Assembly (NCBI GenBank): GCA_029557915.1
Contig: JAKQHS010000031.1
Location: forward strand, 81,858 to 145,857
DNA length: 64,000 bases
Direction: 5' to 3'
Source of the DNA: Bacteroidota bacterium
Lineage (GTDB): Bacteria > Bacteroidota > Bacteroidia > Chitinophagales > Saprospiraceae
Shown in pieces: positions 9,192-17,802 of the stretch; position 1 is the stretch's first letter; every line of letters begins with the position of its first letter. Below the pieces are notes generated by a model, which worked only from the letters and a program-made list of their open reading frames with translations, searched no databases and was not told the origin of the DNA. The translations under genes were made by a program, and so were the position numbers.

Positions 9192-9235
9192 CAAAACTAA
9201 TTTTTTTGCTAAAGACCCTTCCTGATGGAAGTCAT
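9192..9235 (-). promoter_or_regulatory. FixK/FNR-like palindrome plus -7 element, promoter of baeRF3
   Basis: On the plus strand, CTGAT-GGAA-GTCAT (9222-9235) is a TGAY-N4-RTCA palindrome with centre 9228.5. On the minus strand, TAGTTTTG (9199-9192) is a perfect Bacteroidota -7 element (TAnnTTTG). The dyad is 29.5 bp from the first base of the -7, the same spacing as at hsp20, which puts it near -41. No -33 TTG is seen, as expected for an activator-dependent promoter. Confidence 0.55.
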
Positions 9236-9288
9236 ACTACCTGGTGATAAAATTCATCCACAATACAACGGCTGTAATCCTCTGGTCT

Positions 9289-10950
9289 TCAAAGACCCGC
9301 ATGCAGCTGCTCATCAAACAATTCAGCCTGCTGCGCGGATAAATAGTATTCTTTCAACATGATAATCAGGTATTTACCGGCATTGAACACTTCGCGGTTG
9401 AAATTGATCAGGGTTGAAAATTCATCCCCGGACAAGGCGATGTCAAAGCCGTCTTTATAAAACCGGCCGACCATGGTATGATAATGGTCTTCGAGCTTCT
9501 TCACATTTGAAAACAACTGATCATAAACCGGCTGGGCTTCCGGGTGCTGAAGAATGCCTCCTATCTCGTCAACCAGTTCCATGACCTTTTGCCGGGTTTC
9601 CATATAGAATCCAAATTTGACATCGTTGGAAGAATTGCTCAGGAGGTCGATGTCGTGAAATGAATCCTTTATGCTTTTCACGGCAAACATGGCATCCCGC
9701 ACCGTCTCCAGCAGTTGATCGATGCGATTCAGTTTTTCCTCCTCAGTCGTCAGCCTTTGCAGGTTGAAGGCATAATTGCGTATTTCCCCGTGCAGGCTTT
9801 TGAGGTGGTTATACCATTGCAAACGGTCCATGCCGGCCATTTTGGAGGAGATTCCCGGCAATGGCTCCGCCGGATTTTCCAGGCGGAACGCCTTCCTGGT
9901 GAAAACGAGGACCCATTGCATCATCTGGTGTGTTTCGGTTTCCAGCGCTTCATGGGCATAATCTCCGTCCGTGACCTTTACTTTGCGGATGATGCTGGTA
10001 TCGTCACTGTCCCTAAAAGAAAGCACTTCCAGCCAGTGACCCAGTTTTTTCAGGATGGGTAAGAACAAAATCGCGCAACCTACATTGATCAGGCTCTGAT
10101 AAAAGACCAGGGCAACAAGGTGGTCGCCGATGCCGATGAAGTCCCGGATCAGGCTATGCGTTGGCCTGATCAAGGTAAAAGCCACGACCAGGGTCACCGA
10201 ATTAAAAACCAGGTTGCCCAGAGCCACCTTTTTCTTGATGACCGGCCCGTCCAGGGCAGCCAGTACCAGTTTCAGCGTAGTGCCTACCTCTGAGCCGAGC
10301 ACGATGGCCATCGCCGCAATCAGGGAGATCGCCTCGGCATTGAGGGCGCTGAGTGCCAGCACCACGGTCGCCGAACTGGACTGGGTCAGGGTGGTGGCAA
10401 TCAAGCCAAACAGGACAAATAAAAGGAGGGGCGACTGGTTTAAAAAAGCAAGGTCAAAAGATGCGATCACTTCGAATACACTGATTTTTATGTATTCCAG
10501 GCCAAAGAATAAAAAACCCATGCCAAACAACAGCCTCATCCAGAAAAAGAGGATATTCTGCTTTTTGTATAAAAAGGTAAAAAACCCGCACAGCGCGATC
10601 AGGGGAAAGGCCAGGTCTTCCAGATTAAGTTTGAACCCAACCAGAACGATGATCCAACTGGTGACGGTAGTGCCTATATTGGCCCCCAGCATGACCGCCA
10701 GGGCCTGATAAAGGTTGAGCACCCCGGTTCCCACAAAGGATAAAACCAGGAAGTTGACGATGCTGCTGCTCTGCAGGATGGCCGTCACCAGGGCCCCGGC
10801 CACGAGCCCTCTGACCGGCTGGCTGGTATGTTTTTTTAAAAAAAGTTTGAAAGCCCGCCCGGTGACATTCCGGATGGCTTCCTCGATGAAACTGAATCCC
10901 AGCAGAAAGATTACGATACCGGCCAGGAGCTTAAAAAGGATCAGGCCCAT
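9289..10950 (-). CDS. Na+/phosphate cotransporter (NptA-type) with C-terminal PhoU-like domain
   Basis: 553 residues. The two inverted transporter repeats each carry the family QSSS motif (Gln60-Ser63 and Gln190-Ser193) in a region of about nine membrane segments (residues 1-320). Residues about 340-540 are helical and soluble (PhoU-like, with many charged heptads), the usual arrangement in bacterial Na/Pi-II transporters. It imports inorganic phosphate with sodium; bacterial homologues may also use other anions or take part in c-di-AMP-related control, which is not shown here. It lies upstream of baeRF3 on the same strand, but a separate promoter sits in the 112-base gap, so co-transcription is optional. 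Confidence 0.92.
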   Translation of the reverse strand: MGLILFKLLAGIVIFLLGFSFIEEAIRNVTGRAFKLFLKKHTSQPVRGLVAGALVTAILQSSSIVNFLVLSFVGTGVLNLYQALAVMLGANIGTTVTSWIIVLVGFKLNLEDLAFPLIALCGFFTFLYKKQNILFFWMRLLFGMGFLFFGLEYIKISVFEVIASFDLAFLNQSPLLLFVLFGLIATTLTQSSSATVVLALSALNAEAISLIAAMAIVLGSEVGTTLKLVLAALDGPVIKKKVALGNLVFNSVTLVVAFTLIRPTHSLIRDFIGIGDHLVALVFYQSLINVGCAILFLPILKKLGHWLEVLSFRDSDDTSIIRKVKVTDGDYAHEALETETHQMMQWVLVFTRKAFRLENPAEPLPGISSKMAGMDRLQWYNHLKSLHGEIRNYAFNLQRLTTEEEKLNRIDQLLETVRDAMFAVKSIKDSFHDIDLLSNSSNDVKFGFYMETRQKVMELVDEIGGILQHPEAQPVYDQLFSNVKKLEDHYHTMVGRFYKDGFDIALSGDEFSTLINFNREVFNAGKYLIIMLKEYYLSAQQAELFDEQLHAGL

Positions 10951-11070
10951 TGGAGAAACAATGGTACAAAATAGCGAAGAATATTGATCCGGTTATGATC
11001 TGCAAATCCCAAATAGTATATTGGTCCCTGAAGGACCGAAAATTAAGCCGGTCTCCAGATCCAGAGCCAT

Positions 11071-12117
11071 ATGGAGTCCAAAGAAATCAAACTCCAGCAG
11101 TTTTTTTATTACACCGCCCTTTTGCTGTCGGTGCTCTTCCTGTTATACGCGGGCAGGACCCTTTTTATCCCGATGTTTTATGGATTGCTGATCGCCCTGG
11201 TCCTTTATCCCTTTTGCAGGGGCCTGGAGGCAAGGGGATGGAACAAGACCGTGGCTATTGTCCTCGGCATGATCATCGTGACTTTATTAATCCTTTTCCT
11301 GGGCTTCCTGCTGATCCTCCAGATCAAAGCCCTACAGCAAGACTTCCCGGAACTGAAAGCCCGGTTTCTGGCCAATATCCCTGCCCTCCAGGCCTGGATC
11401 CAAACGACTACCGGCATTTCCCAGGCGGTTCAGGACCAATGGTGGAGTGATTTCAAATCTTCCCCCAGCGTCTTTTCAGGGAGTGCGATCCGCAACACCA
11501 TGTCGGCCACCCTCAACACGATATATATCGCCTACATCACCCCGGTCTTCACCGCCCTTTTCCTTTACAACCGGAAAGTGTTTGTGCAATTTCTGAGTTC
11601 CCTGGCCGGAGAAGAATACAAGGACAAACTCTCAGTCATCCTCCGGGAAACCGTGACCACATATGCCAATTTTATCAAAGGCATGATCAAGGTATACCTC
11701 ATCGTCGGCACCCTCAACAGCCTGGGGCTGCTCCTGCTCGGCATCAAACACGCCCTGCTGTTTGGTTACCTTACTGCTATCATGACCATTATCCCGTATA
11801 TCGGCATTTTTGTCAGTTCCATGTTGCCCATTTCCATGGCCTGGCTGACCAAGGGGAATATCCTGTACCCGCTGGGGGTCATTGCCGTATTTTCATTCGT
11901 TCAATACCTCGAAGGAAACGTTATTTTTCCCCGGGTAGTGGGCTCCCAGCTCAATATCAGCACCTGGGCTACACTCGTTGCGATTATTGCGGGTGGGATC
12001 CTGTGGGGGATCAGCGGCATGATCCTTTTCATTCCGTTTATCGGCATGCTCAAAATCGTGAGCGATTATATTCCGGAATGGAAAGCCTTGAATATCCTGA
12101 TCAGCCGCCGCCCTTGA
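11071..12117 (+). CDS. AI-2E family transporter (YdiK/PerM-like membrane protein)
   Basis: 348 residues with about seven to eight membrane segments: two pairs at the N-terminus (residues about 8-75), a soluble helical stretch (80-140) and the conserved C-terminal half. The family signature is seen as YLTAIMTIIPYIGIFVSSMLP followed by the VQYLEGNVIFPRVVGSQLNI region. The family was named for AI-2 export by TqsA, but many members have other roles such as Na+/H+ exchange, so the substrate is unknown. It is transcribed divergently from the Na/Pi transporter across a 120-base gap. Part of that gap is a short GGTCC/GGACC hairpin (11022-11036). Confidence 0.88.
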   Translation: MESKEIKLQQFFYYTALLLSVLFLLYAGRTLFIPMFYGLLIALVLYPFCRGLEARGWNKTVAIVLGMIIVTLLILFLGFLLILQIKALQQDFPELKARFLANIPALQAWIQTTTGISQAVQDQWWSDFKSSPSVFSGSAIRNTMSATLNTIYIAYITPVFTALFLYNRKVFVQFLSSLAGEEYKDKLSVILRETVTTYANFIKGMIKVYLIVGTLNSLGLLLLGIKHALLFGYLTAIMTIIPYIGIFVSSMLPISMAWLTKGNILYPLGVIAVFSFVQYLEGNVIFPRVVGSQLNISTWATLVAIIAGGILWGISGMILFIPFIGMLKIVSDYIPEWKALNILISRRP

Positions 12118-12146
12118 CCGGATCCGTTCAATAAGTGCTGACCCGG

Positions 12147-12566
12147 CTATACCCTGTAAATTTCAGTGGTGGGCTTGATAAAAAAAGAAAGACCTGCGAC
12201 CAAAATACCCGTAATCAGATAAACCAGTTGCAGGAAGTGATAGGTCCTGATCAAAACCACCTGCCCTGCAATCCAACCGACCAGGATTATTCCTGCAGCC
12301 AGCACCCAACCCTGGGAGGATGGGTGGTCAAAAACAATGGAGAGCGCCCCGGCAAGACTGGATCCCCCCACAATAATCAGGAGTATCAGCCCGGGAATCA
12401 TAAAATCACGGAATACGGTGTGCCGGAGCACCTCAGGATCGAGTTGCAGGGTGGAACCATCAGGGTTTAGGCAAATGGCCAAGCCCGAAAAAACAGATGT
12501 GGATGCTACAAATCCCAACAAGACCAGAAGGATTATTTTTACCGTATTGCTCATACTTCTTGGCAT
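12147..12566 (-). CDS. Small four-helix membrane protein, unknown function
   Basis: 139 residues with about four membrane helices (about 9-30, 54-75, 85-103, 112-131). I do not recognise a named family and see no catalytic motif. It begins 9 bases after the end of the upstream erythromycin-esterase gene on the same strand, so the two are very probably co-transcribed; a membrane accessory or simple transporter-like role is possible. The start may be Met1 or Met5 (ATG 12554). It ends 29 bases from the convergent AI-2E gene. Confidence 0.7.
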   Translation of the reverse strand: MPRSMSNTVKIILLVLLGFVASTSVFSGLAICLNPDGSTLQLDPEVLRHTVFRDFMIPGLILLIIVGGSSLAGALSIVFDHPSSQGWVLAAGIILVGWIAGQVVLIRTYHFLQLVYLITGILVAGLSFFIKPTTEIYRV

Positions 12567-12575
12567 TTTAAATAT

Positions 12576-13916
12576 TTATACCCCGAACGGATAAGTCTCC
12601 GGCACTTGCCCCCCCGAAGGTTTGATGTGCAGGGGATGCAGGGCCCTGGATTCGTCAATATGAATAAACGCATCATAACGCAAGGGTAAAATACTGGGCA
12701 CATAGTTTCCATACTGTTCGTATTCCGGCTGATACACTACCCCGACTGCACGGTGTGGGAGGTGATGCTCCATCAAAATATCGTCCTTAAAATCTTCCAT
12801 GAGCAGGAGTTTATCCTCAGGAGACGCCGTATGAAGGTAGTCTTCCCAACTCCCCCTCCGCCCCGGAGGCAGGTCCATAATTTTCATTTCTCCGCCCCAG
12901 CGATGGCCGGCGGTGACCGTGCCTTGATAGCTGCCGAAACCCACCAAATACACCCCTTTGTCCCAGAGATGGAGCCGCGCGAGTTCACCGATATTGTACA
13001 TGCCTTCCTGGATCATATCGGTCGCGCTCGCATCCCCGATATGCGTATTGTGCGCCCAGATCACGGCCTTGGCTTCGGACCCATGAAAATCCAATAATTT
13101 AACGAGCGTGTCATGCATGTGCCGGTCCCTGAGATTCCAGCTGTGCGCCCCTCCCCGGATCATTTCCCGGTAATATTGTTCGGCATTGGCCACCACGGTG
13201 GAATTCTGCGCCACACTGAAGACATTCTCCGGGTCCGTGTTGTAGGAAGTGATCCTGGCCCGGATTTCAGTGAGCAGACTGACTACTTCCGTCTGACATA
13301 GCTCGGGAACCAGTTCAGCCGCCCGGGCGTAGGCCAAGCCTTCATTTTTACGGTAAGGTTCAAAACAGCGGGCCGCTTCAAGGGCTACTTCATAGGCAGA
13401 GGGATCGGTTTTGTGGAGATATGCCAGGATTTCCTGAAGACTTTCATGGAGGCTGTATACATCCAGGCCGTAAAACCCCACCTTCCGGTTGGAGGGCTTT
13501 TCCTTGTTGAAATGGTGAAGCCAGCCGGCAAAAGCGACCAGTTCCCAGTTGGCCCACATCCAGGTAGGCCATCGATTGAATGCATTCAACACGGCATACG
13601 CATCTTTGCCGGCTTTTGGATCATTTTTAATAAACCGGTTGAGCCGGTAACAATCCGGCCAATCGCCCTCCACGGCAATAAAATTGAACCCTTTTTCTTC
13701 AATCAGCCGCCGCGTGATGTGCCACCGCCAAAGGTAAAAATCGCTGGTCCCGTGCGAAGCCTCTCCCAGCATGACTATCCCTGCATCCCCTATATTTTTA
13801 ATCAAGGGGTCCAGGGCGGAAGGACCGGGCAAGGGATAGGACCATTGTTTGATTACCGATACGGTATCTTCCCCGGAAATTTTCAGCGGTTTGGAAAAAT
13901 ATCTGCCCATATTCAT
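12576..13916 (-). CDS. Erythromycin esterase family protein
   Basis: 446 residues. The EreA/EreB-type fold is marked by GEASHG (about 51-56), EGDWPD (83-88) and AHNTHIGDA (about 293-301), which carry the conserved Glu and His residues of the active site. Family members in antibiotic producers and pathogens open macrolide lactones. Most chromosomal homologues have unknown substrates and sit in stress clusters, often beside or fused to phosphoribosyltransferases, as here (14690-15319). In Mycobacterium tuberculosis a fusion of these two domains (Rv2030c) belongs to the DosR regulon. The second Met (13910) is an alternative start and is favoured if the candidate -7 element at 13918-13925 is real. 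Macrolide resistance should not be assumed. Confidence 0.88.
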   Translation of the reverse strand: MNMGRYFSKPLKISGEDTVSVIKQWSYPLPGPSALDPLIKNIGDAGIVMLGEASHGTSDFYLWRWHITRRLIEEKGFNFIAVEGDWPDCYRLNRFIKNDPKAGKDAYAVLNAFNRWPTWMWANWELVAFAGWLHHFNKEKPSNRKVGFYGLDVYSLHESLQEILAYLHKTDPSAYEVALEAARCFEPYRKNEGLAYARAAELVPELCQTEVVSLLTEIRARITSYNTDPENVFSVAQNSTVVANAEQYYREMIRGGAHSWNLRDRHMHDTLVKLLDFHGSEAKAVIWAHNTHIGDASATDMIQEGMYNIGELARLHLWDKGVYLVGFGSYQGTVTAGHRWGGEMKIMDLPPGRRGSWEDYLHTASPEDKLLLMEDFKDDILMEHHLPHRAVGVVYQPEYEQYGNYVPSILPLRYDAFIHIDESRALHPLHIKPSGGQVPETYPFGV

Positions 13917-13917
13917 T

Positions 13918-13961
13918 CAAAGTTGGTCATCAATCAAGCGGGCTTCCCATGAATTGAATCA
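13918..13961 (-). promoter_or_regulatory. Weak FixK-like site and -7 element upstream of the erythromycin-esterase gene
   Basis: Read on the minus strand, TTGAT-TCAA-TTCAT (13962-13949) has one perfect FixK half-site and one degraded half. CAACTTTG (13925-13918) matches the -7 consensus at seven of eight positions. Centre to -7 is 30.5 bp, one more than at the better sites. It is a tentative call. Confidence 0.3.
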
Positions 13962-13970
13962 ATCCCCCCC

Positions 13971-14014
13971 CTGATTCCGGTCACACTGCTGAAAACAGAA
14001 TTCAGTTATCTTCA
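13971..14014 (+). promoter_or_regulatory. FixK-like palindrome plus -7 element, promoter of hydrolase/phosphoribosyltransferase operon
   Basis: CTGAT-TCCG-GTCAC (13971-13984, centre 13977.5) is followed by TATCTTCA (14007-14014), a partial -7 element (TAnnTT). The centre-to--7 distance is exactly 29.5 bp, as at hsp20 and baeRF3. The ATG follows at 14030. Confidence 0.45.
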
Positions 14015-14029
14015 CAAAAAGGGATTTAT

Positions 14030-14680
14030 ATGGAATTGCAATTTGAAGATGAAGTCATCATCCCTTCGGGTAAAGTTGAATTGAAGGGAGATTTGATTGT
14101 ACCTGTGGATGCAAAAGCAATAGTCATATTTTCACACGGAAGCGGAAGCAGCAGGCACAGTCCAAGAAACAAAATGGTTGCCCGATATCTGAATAAACGG
14201 CATATCGCCACCCTGCTTTTTGACCTGCTTACGGTGGAAGAGGACCTCAATTATGAAAATCGTTTCAACATTCCTCTGTTGGCTGAGCGCTTAAAAGATG
14301 CCACCCGGTGGATTGTTTACAACCCCGTCACCCTGGATTGCAGGATCGGTTATTTCGGGGCCAGTACCGGGGCCGCTTCGGCCCTGATCGCCGCAGCGGG
14401 AATGAAAGAAATAGGGGCAGTCGTAAGCCGGGGAGGAAGGCCCGACCTGGCGGGTTCCTCCCTGCAGAAAGTGACCTCCCCCACCCTGTTATTGATCGGA
14501 AGCCGGGACCCTGAAGTGATAGAACTGAACCAATACGCTTTCAACTTATTGGGTGGAGAGAAAAAAATGGAAATCATTCCGGGAGCCACCCATCTTTTTG
14601 AAGAACCCGGCACCCTGGAAAAGGTATGCGAATTGGCCTACGGCTGGTTCGATGCCTGGCTTATTCAATCAAACCCTTAA
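14030..14680 (+). CDS. Dienelactone-hydrolase-like alpha/beta hydrolase
   Basis: 216 residues, no signal peptide. The nucleophile elbow GASTG (Ser112) is preceded by the strand RIGYF; GSRDPEVI (Asp about 159) and GATHLFEEPG (His about 188) complete a Ser-Asp-His triad, and FSHGSGSSRHSPRN supplies the oxyanion loop. This subgroup of DLH-like hydrolases is typically paired or fused with a phosphoribosyltransferase, exactly as here: the next gene starts 10 bases after this stop. The substrate is unknown; a role in handling damaged or stress-generated esters is a guess. A FixK-like promoter lies upstream. Confidence 0.85.
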   Translation: MELQFEDEVIIPSGKVELKGDLIVPVDAKAIVIFSHGSGSSRHSPRNKMVARYLNKRHIATLLFDLLTVEEDLNYENRFNIPLLAERLKDATRWIVYNPVTLDCRIGYFGASTGAASALIAAAGMKEIGAVVSRGGRPDLAGSSLQKVTSPTLLLIGSRDPEVIELNQYAFNLLGGEKKMEIIPGATHLFEEPGTLEKVCELAYGWFDAWLIQSNP

Positions 14681-14689
14681 TCCATCGCC

Positions 14690-15319
14690 ATGATCTTTGC
14701 AAACCGATCGGAAGCCGGGACCATCCTGGCAGCCAAATTGTGGAAATACCGGGAAGAGGATGCCGTCCTGATGGCCATCCCGCGCGGCGGAGTACCCGTT
14801 GCCTTTGAAATCGCTAAATCTCTCGGATTGCCCATGGAACTGGCTCTGATCAAAAAAATAGGGCATCCCAACAATAAGGAATACGCCATTGGCGCAGCCA
14901 GCCTTACCGATTATTTTATCGTTCCCTTTGAAAAGGTAAGCCAGGATTACGTTACTGCGGAGGTGCAGAGGATCAGGAAACGATTGGACGAAATGCGTTC
15001 AAAATTCATGGGAGGCAAGGAAGTGAAGGATATTAAGGGGAAGACCGTGATCGTAGTGGATGACGGGATTGCCACGGGGAATACCCTGATGGCTACCTTA
15101 CAGGTCTTGAGAAAGGGCAACCCTTCCAAAATAGTGATTGCGGTACCGGTTGCATCCACAAACGCAGTCCGCAAACTCAAACCGGAAACCGATGAATTGA
15201 TTTGCATTTCCGTACCCGAGGAGTTTTATGGGGTTGGGGCTTTTTACAAAGATTTTGACCAGGTCTCGGACGAGGAAGTCATCGAATATTTCAGGATGCT
15301 TCAGTCCATGCCGGGATAA
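14690..15319 (+). CDS. Phosphoribosyltransferase family protein
   Basis: 209 residues of type I phosphoribosyltransferase fold. The PRPP-binding motif TVIVVDDGIATGNT covers about 119-132, and AIPRGGVPVA (29-38) forms the first PRPP loop. The acceptor base cannot be predicted; the hood is not that of a standard purine or pyrimidine salvage enzyme. It is co-transcribed with the preceding dienelactone hydrolase and sits near an erythromycin esterase, an association seen across bacteria and in single fused proteins such as mycobacterial Rv2030c. Together these suggest a conserved stress-response module of unknown chemistry. Confidence 0.87.
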   Translation: MIFANRSEAGTILAAKLWKYREEDAVLMAIPRGGVPVAFEIAKSLGLPMELALIKKIGHPNNKEYAIGAASLTDYFIVPFEKVSQDYVTAEVQRIRKRLDEMRSKFMGGKEVKDIKGKTVIVVDDGIATGNTLMATLQVLRKGNPSKIVIAVPVASTNAVRKLKPETDELICISVPEEFYGVGAFYKDFDQVSDEEVIEYFRMLQSMPG

Positions 15320-15324
15320 AAAAA

Positions 15325-15349
15325 AGGAGACGGGTAGTACCCATCTCCT
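15325..15349 (+). terminator. Hairpin after the phosphoribosyltransferase gene
   Basis: The arms AGGAGACGGGT (15325-15335) and ACCCATCTCCT (15339-15349) pair with one C-A mismatch around a three-base loop, five bases after the stop. The T-tract is on the minus strand side only (A-run 15318-15325), so on the plus strand it is a strong hairpin without a good U-tract. Confidence 0.4.
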
Positions 15350-15486
15350 GGGATTAAGCATTTCTACCGGTTCACGAACCGGCGTTGACTACTTTAATCA
15401 TTCTGATATTTGGAATTTCCTTATATCATTTAATCAAATATAAAAGATAAGCGGATAGGCAGCTATGAAGCGGATCAGCCGGAAAA

Positions 15487-15500
15487 CTGATTGAGGTCAG
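15487..15500. promoter_or_regulatory. FixK-like palindrome upstream of the phospholipase D gene
   Basis: CTGAT-TGAG-GTCAG fits nTGAY-N4-RTCAn and lies 41 bases before the ATG at 15541. No TAnnTTTG element is seen at the expected distance, so the promoter arrangement is less clear than at hsp20 or baeRF3. Confidence 0.35.
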
Positions 15501-15540
15501 GGATGGGCGGTTCTGACTTCCCGGGTCCAGGAATTTCAGA

Positions 15541-16755
15541 ATGGTGGCATATTCCTATTTTTACCGCCGTTCAAGCCGATCATCCATGTATCTTTCACCA
15601 GACCGGTCTTATTCCAATAACAACAGGGTCCAGTTTATACGGGGAGGAAGCGCCTTTTTCAAGCTCATGGAGCAACTGATCGGCGAAGCCAGCGATACGA
15701 TCCACCTCCAATATTATATCATTGAAGACGACCAAACCGGGCGGATGATCATCGAACCCCTGATCCGGGCAAGCCGCCGGGGGGTAAAAGTCTACATCCT
15801 GGCGGACGGGTATGCCTCCCAGGGTTTTCCCGACGCTTCGATCCACCGGATGAAGGAAGAGGGCATAATGTTTAAATTCTTTGAACCCCTGCTCAAGAGC
15901 AAGTATTTCTACTTTGGAAGGCGCCTTCATCATAAAATCTTTGTAGTGGACACCACCCGGGCCATGATCGGAGGACTGAATATCAGCAACCGGTACAATG
16001 ACCTGCCCGGCCAGCCCGCCTGGCTGGATTTCGCGCTTTTTGCCGAAGGCCAGGTCGCTGTGGAATTGTGTATCCTGTGCTGGAAAACCTGGAACCGGTT
16101 TCCCTTGAAAATGGGCCTTACCCCCTGTGAAAAAGTACCCAGGCCGGAGATCCCGCAAGGAAGCAGGGCCTATGTACGGATGCGGAGAAACGATTGGGTA
16201 AGGGGCAAAAACCAGATATCCAATACTTATTACCACATGTTCAGGACGGCGCGCAAACAGGTTACCCTTTTGAGCAGTTATTTTTTACCCGGGAAGACCC
16301 TGCGCCGCCTGATGTCCAAAGCCAGGAAGCGGGGGGTCAGGATCCGGGTGATTTCGGCTGGCGCCTCCGATGTCATGCTGGTCAAGTACGCCGAAAGGTG
16401 GTTGTATGACTGGTTGCTCCGGAACGAGATTGAATTGTACGAATACCAGAAAAATATCCTGCACGGCAAACTGGGAATATGCGATTATGAGTGGTTCACC
16501 CTGGGCTCGTACAACATCAACGACATCAGCGCCTACGCCAGTGTCGAATTGAACCTGGATGTCATCCAGCCAGCCATGACCCAGGATATGCTGAAACTTA
16601 TGGATAAGATCATAGCTGAAGATTGTGTCCGGATCACGCTGGAAAAACACAAAAAATCAAAAAACGTATTCATCCAGTTTGGGAGGTGGCTTTCGTTTGA
16701 GTTTATCCGGGTGGTTTTTTACCTGTTCACTTTCTATTACCAGCAGAAAAAATAA
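15541..16755 (+). CDS. Phospholipase D superfamily protein (ClsB-like cardiolipin synthase)
   Basis: 404 residues with two HKD motifs, the hallmark of PLD enzymes: His130-x-Lys132 with Asp137 (LHHKIFVVD) and His308-x-Lys310 with Asp315 (LHGKLGICD), each followed by the G-G/S pattern. The spacing and size fit bacterial cardiolipin synthases lacking the N-terminal membrane pair (ClsB type). A hydrophobic C-terminus (FIRVVFYLFTFYY) may anchor it to the membrane. It would join two phosphatidylglycerol molecules or use related lipids; the substrate is inferred. A FixK-like palindrome lies 41 bp upstream. It ends 8 bases from the convergent hydrolase gene, with a short AGGGAT/ATCCCT hairpin between them. 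Confidence 0.88.
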   Translation: MVAYSYFYRRSSRSSMYLSPDRSYSNNNRVQFIRGGSAFFKLMEQLIGEASDTIHLQYYIIEDDQTGRMIIEPLIRASRRGVKVYILADGYASQGFPDASIHRMKEEGIMFKFFEPLLKSKYFYFGRRLHHKIFVVDTTRAMIGGLNISNRYNDLPGQPAWLDFALFAEGQVAVELCILCWKTWNRFPLKMGLTPCEKVPRPEIPQGSRAYVRMRRNDWVRGKNQISNTYYHMFRTARKQVTLLSSYFLPGKTLRRLMSKARKRGVRIRVISAGASDVMLVKYAERWLYDWLLRNEIELYEYQKNILHGKLGICDYEWFTLGSYNINDISAYASVELNLDVIQPAMTQDMLKLMDKIIAEDCVRITLEKHKKSKNVFIQFGRWLSFEFIRVVFYLFTFYYQQKK

Positions 16756-16763
16756 AGGGATGC

Positions 16764-17774
16764 TTAATCCCTGAATATCCTCACCAGGAGGTTCCGGGCT
16801 ACCGCCCAATCCCAGTGTTTAAACCTGCCCCGCTGGACGACCAGGGTATTGTCGTCGGGATGCTGCAGGAAGTAATGGAAAACAAATTTTTGCCTGGGAT
16901 CCTGCCACCCGATGATCTGTCCAAAACGCAAGTCATTAAAGACGAGGGTATCGCCCCATTTTTCTACGGTGTAAAAACCCTGGGAGAAACGCTTGAGTTT
17001 GTTTAATTCCACATGGTCATGCGTTTCGTCCAGGAGCGAATCGTTGACCGGAAAATATTCAAAGTCCATGGTCGGGCGGTCCTCAAACACCGACCGGAAC
17101 CCAACATGATACCCGCGGTCATCTCCGGCTACCACATACCACAACCAGTTTTGCAGCGGCGCCGGGGTGGTAAAATAACGGGTGTAGGAAATCTTTTGAT
17201 TCGCCAGGATATCCCTTACGGTTCGGTCGATATAATATTTGTTGGCCAGGCAATACAGGAGGTAAAGCCCGCTGAGCCCCAGTCCAAACAGCCATACCGG
17301 ACGCCTCAGAAGATTTGTCCTAGGCAGGTAGATCAGCGCAACAGCCGCAAGGATGGGTCCCAGGGCAAAAAAAGGATCCGCCACATAAATGGCATTGAAC
17401 GACATCCGCAGGTGACTGAAAGGCTCAAACCACCCTACCCCATAATTGTTGAAGGCATCAATCAGGATATGGGTAAAAATCACCCCGCCAAAAAACAAGA
17501 GCCAGCGCGACAGGCTGATGTTGTGCGGACGGTGCCATCGTTCCGCAAGGATGGCAAACACCGGAGTGATCAGGGCGCAAAACAGGATGGAATGCGTAAA
17601 GCCCCGGTGTGCCAACAGGTTGCTGGCCGTATCCATCCAGAAAGAGGCCAGAAAATCGATATCCGGAATGCTCTGGGCCAATGCTCCCCACAATCCGGCC
17701 TTCCTGCCCAGTTTTTTACCTGCGAAGGCTTCACCCATGCATGCGCCCAGGGCCAGGTGTGTAATGGAATCCAA
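16764..17774 (-). CDS. YdjM/LexA-binding-like membrane-bound metal-dependent hydrolase
   Basis: About 336 residues from a TTG start at 17774 (DSITHLALGACMGEAF), the typical N-terminus of the family. The frame is open 21 codons further up, but that extension runs back into the preceding gene. The family hallmarks are the His/Asp metal site (SITH, IPDIDF) and HRGFTHS, within about five membrane helices; the C-terminal half after about residue 190 is soluble. These are integral-membrane metal-dependent hydrolases related to phospholipase C/P1 nuclease; the substrate is unknown, although membrane-damage links have been proposed. It lies 28 bases downstream of the flavodoxin-like gene in the same operon. 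Confidence 0.83.
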   Translation of the reverse strand: MDSITHLALGACMGEAFAGKKLGRKAGLWGALAQSIPDIDFLASFWMDTASNLLAHRGFTHSILFCALITPVFAILAERWHRPHNISLSRWLLFFGGVIFTHILIDAFNNYGVGWFEPFSHLRMSFNAIYVADPFFALGPILAAVALIYLPRTNLLRRPVWLFGLGLSGLYLLYCLANKYYIDRTVRDILANQKISYTRYFTTPAPLQNWLWYVVAGDDRGYHVGFRSVFEDRPTMDFEYFPVNDSLLDETHDHVELNKLKRFSQGFYTVEKWGDTLVFNDLRFGQIIGWQDPRQKFVFHYFLQHPDDNTLVVQRGRFKHWDWAVARNLLVRIFRD

Positions 17775-17802
17775 TGGTTTATACTGATGATGAGGGATAA
17801 AA

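Noticed and set aside
10984..11000. TTGATCCGG-TTATGATC between the Na/Pi and AI-2E transporter genes
   Set aside because: The half-sites form a direct, not inverted, repeat, so it does not fit the FNR/FixK geometry.
12576..13916. Reading the erythromycin esterase homologue as an antibiotic-resistance gene
   Set aside because: It is chromosomal, has the composition of its neighbours and sits in a stress cluster; resistance cannot be inferred from the family alone.
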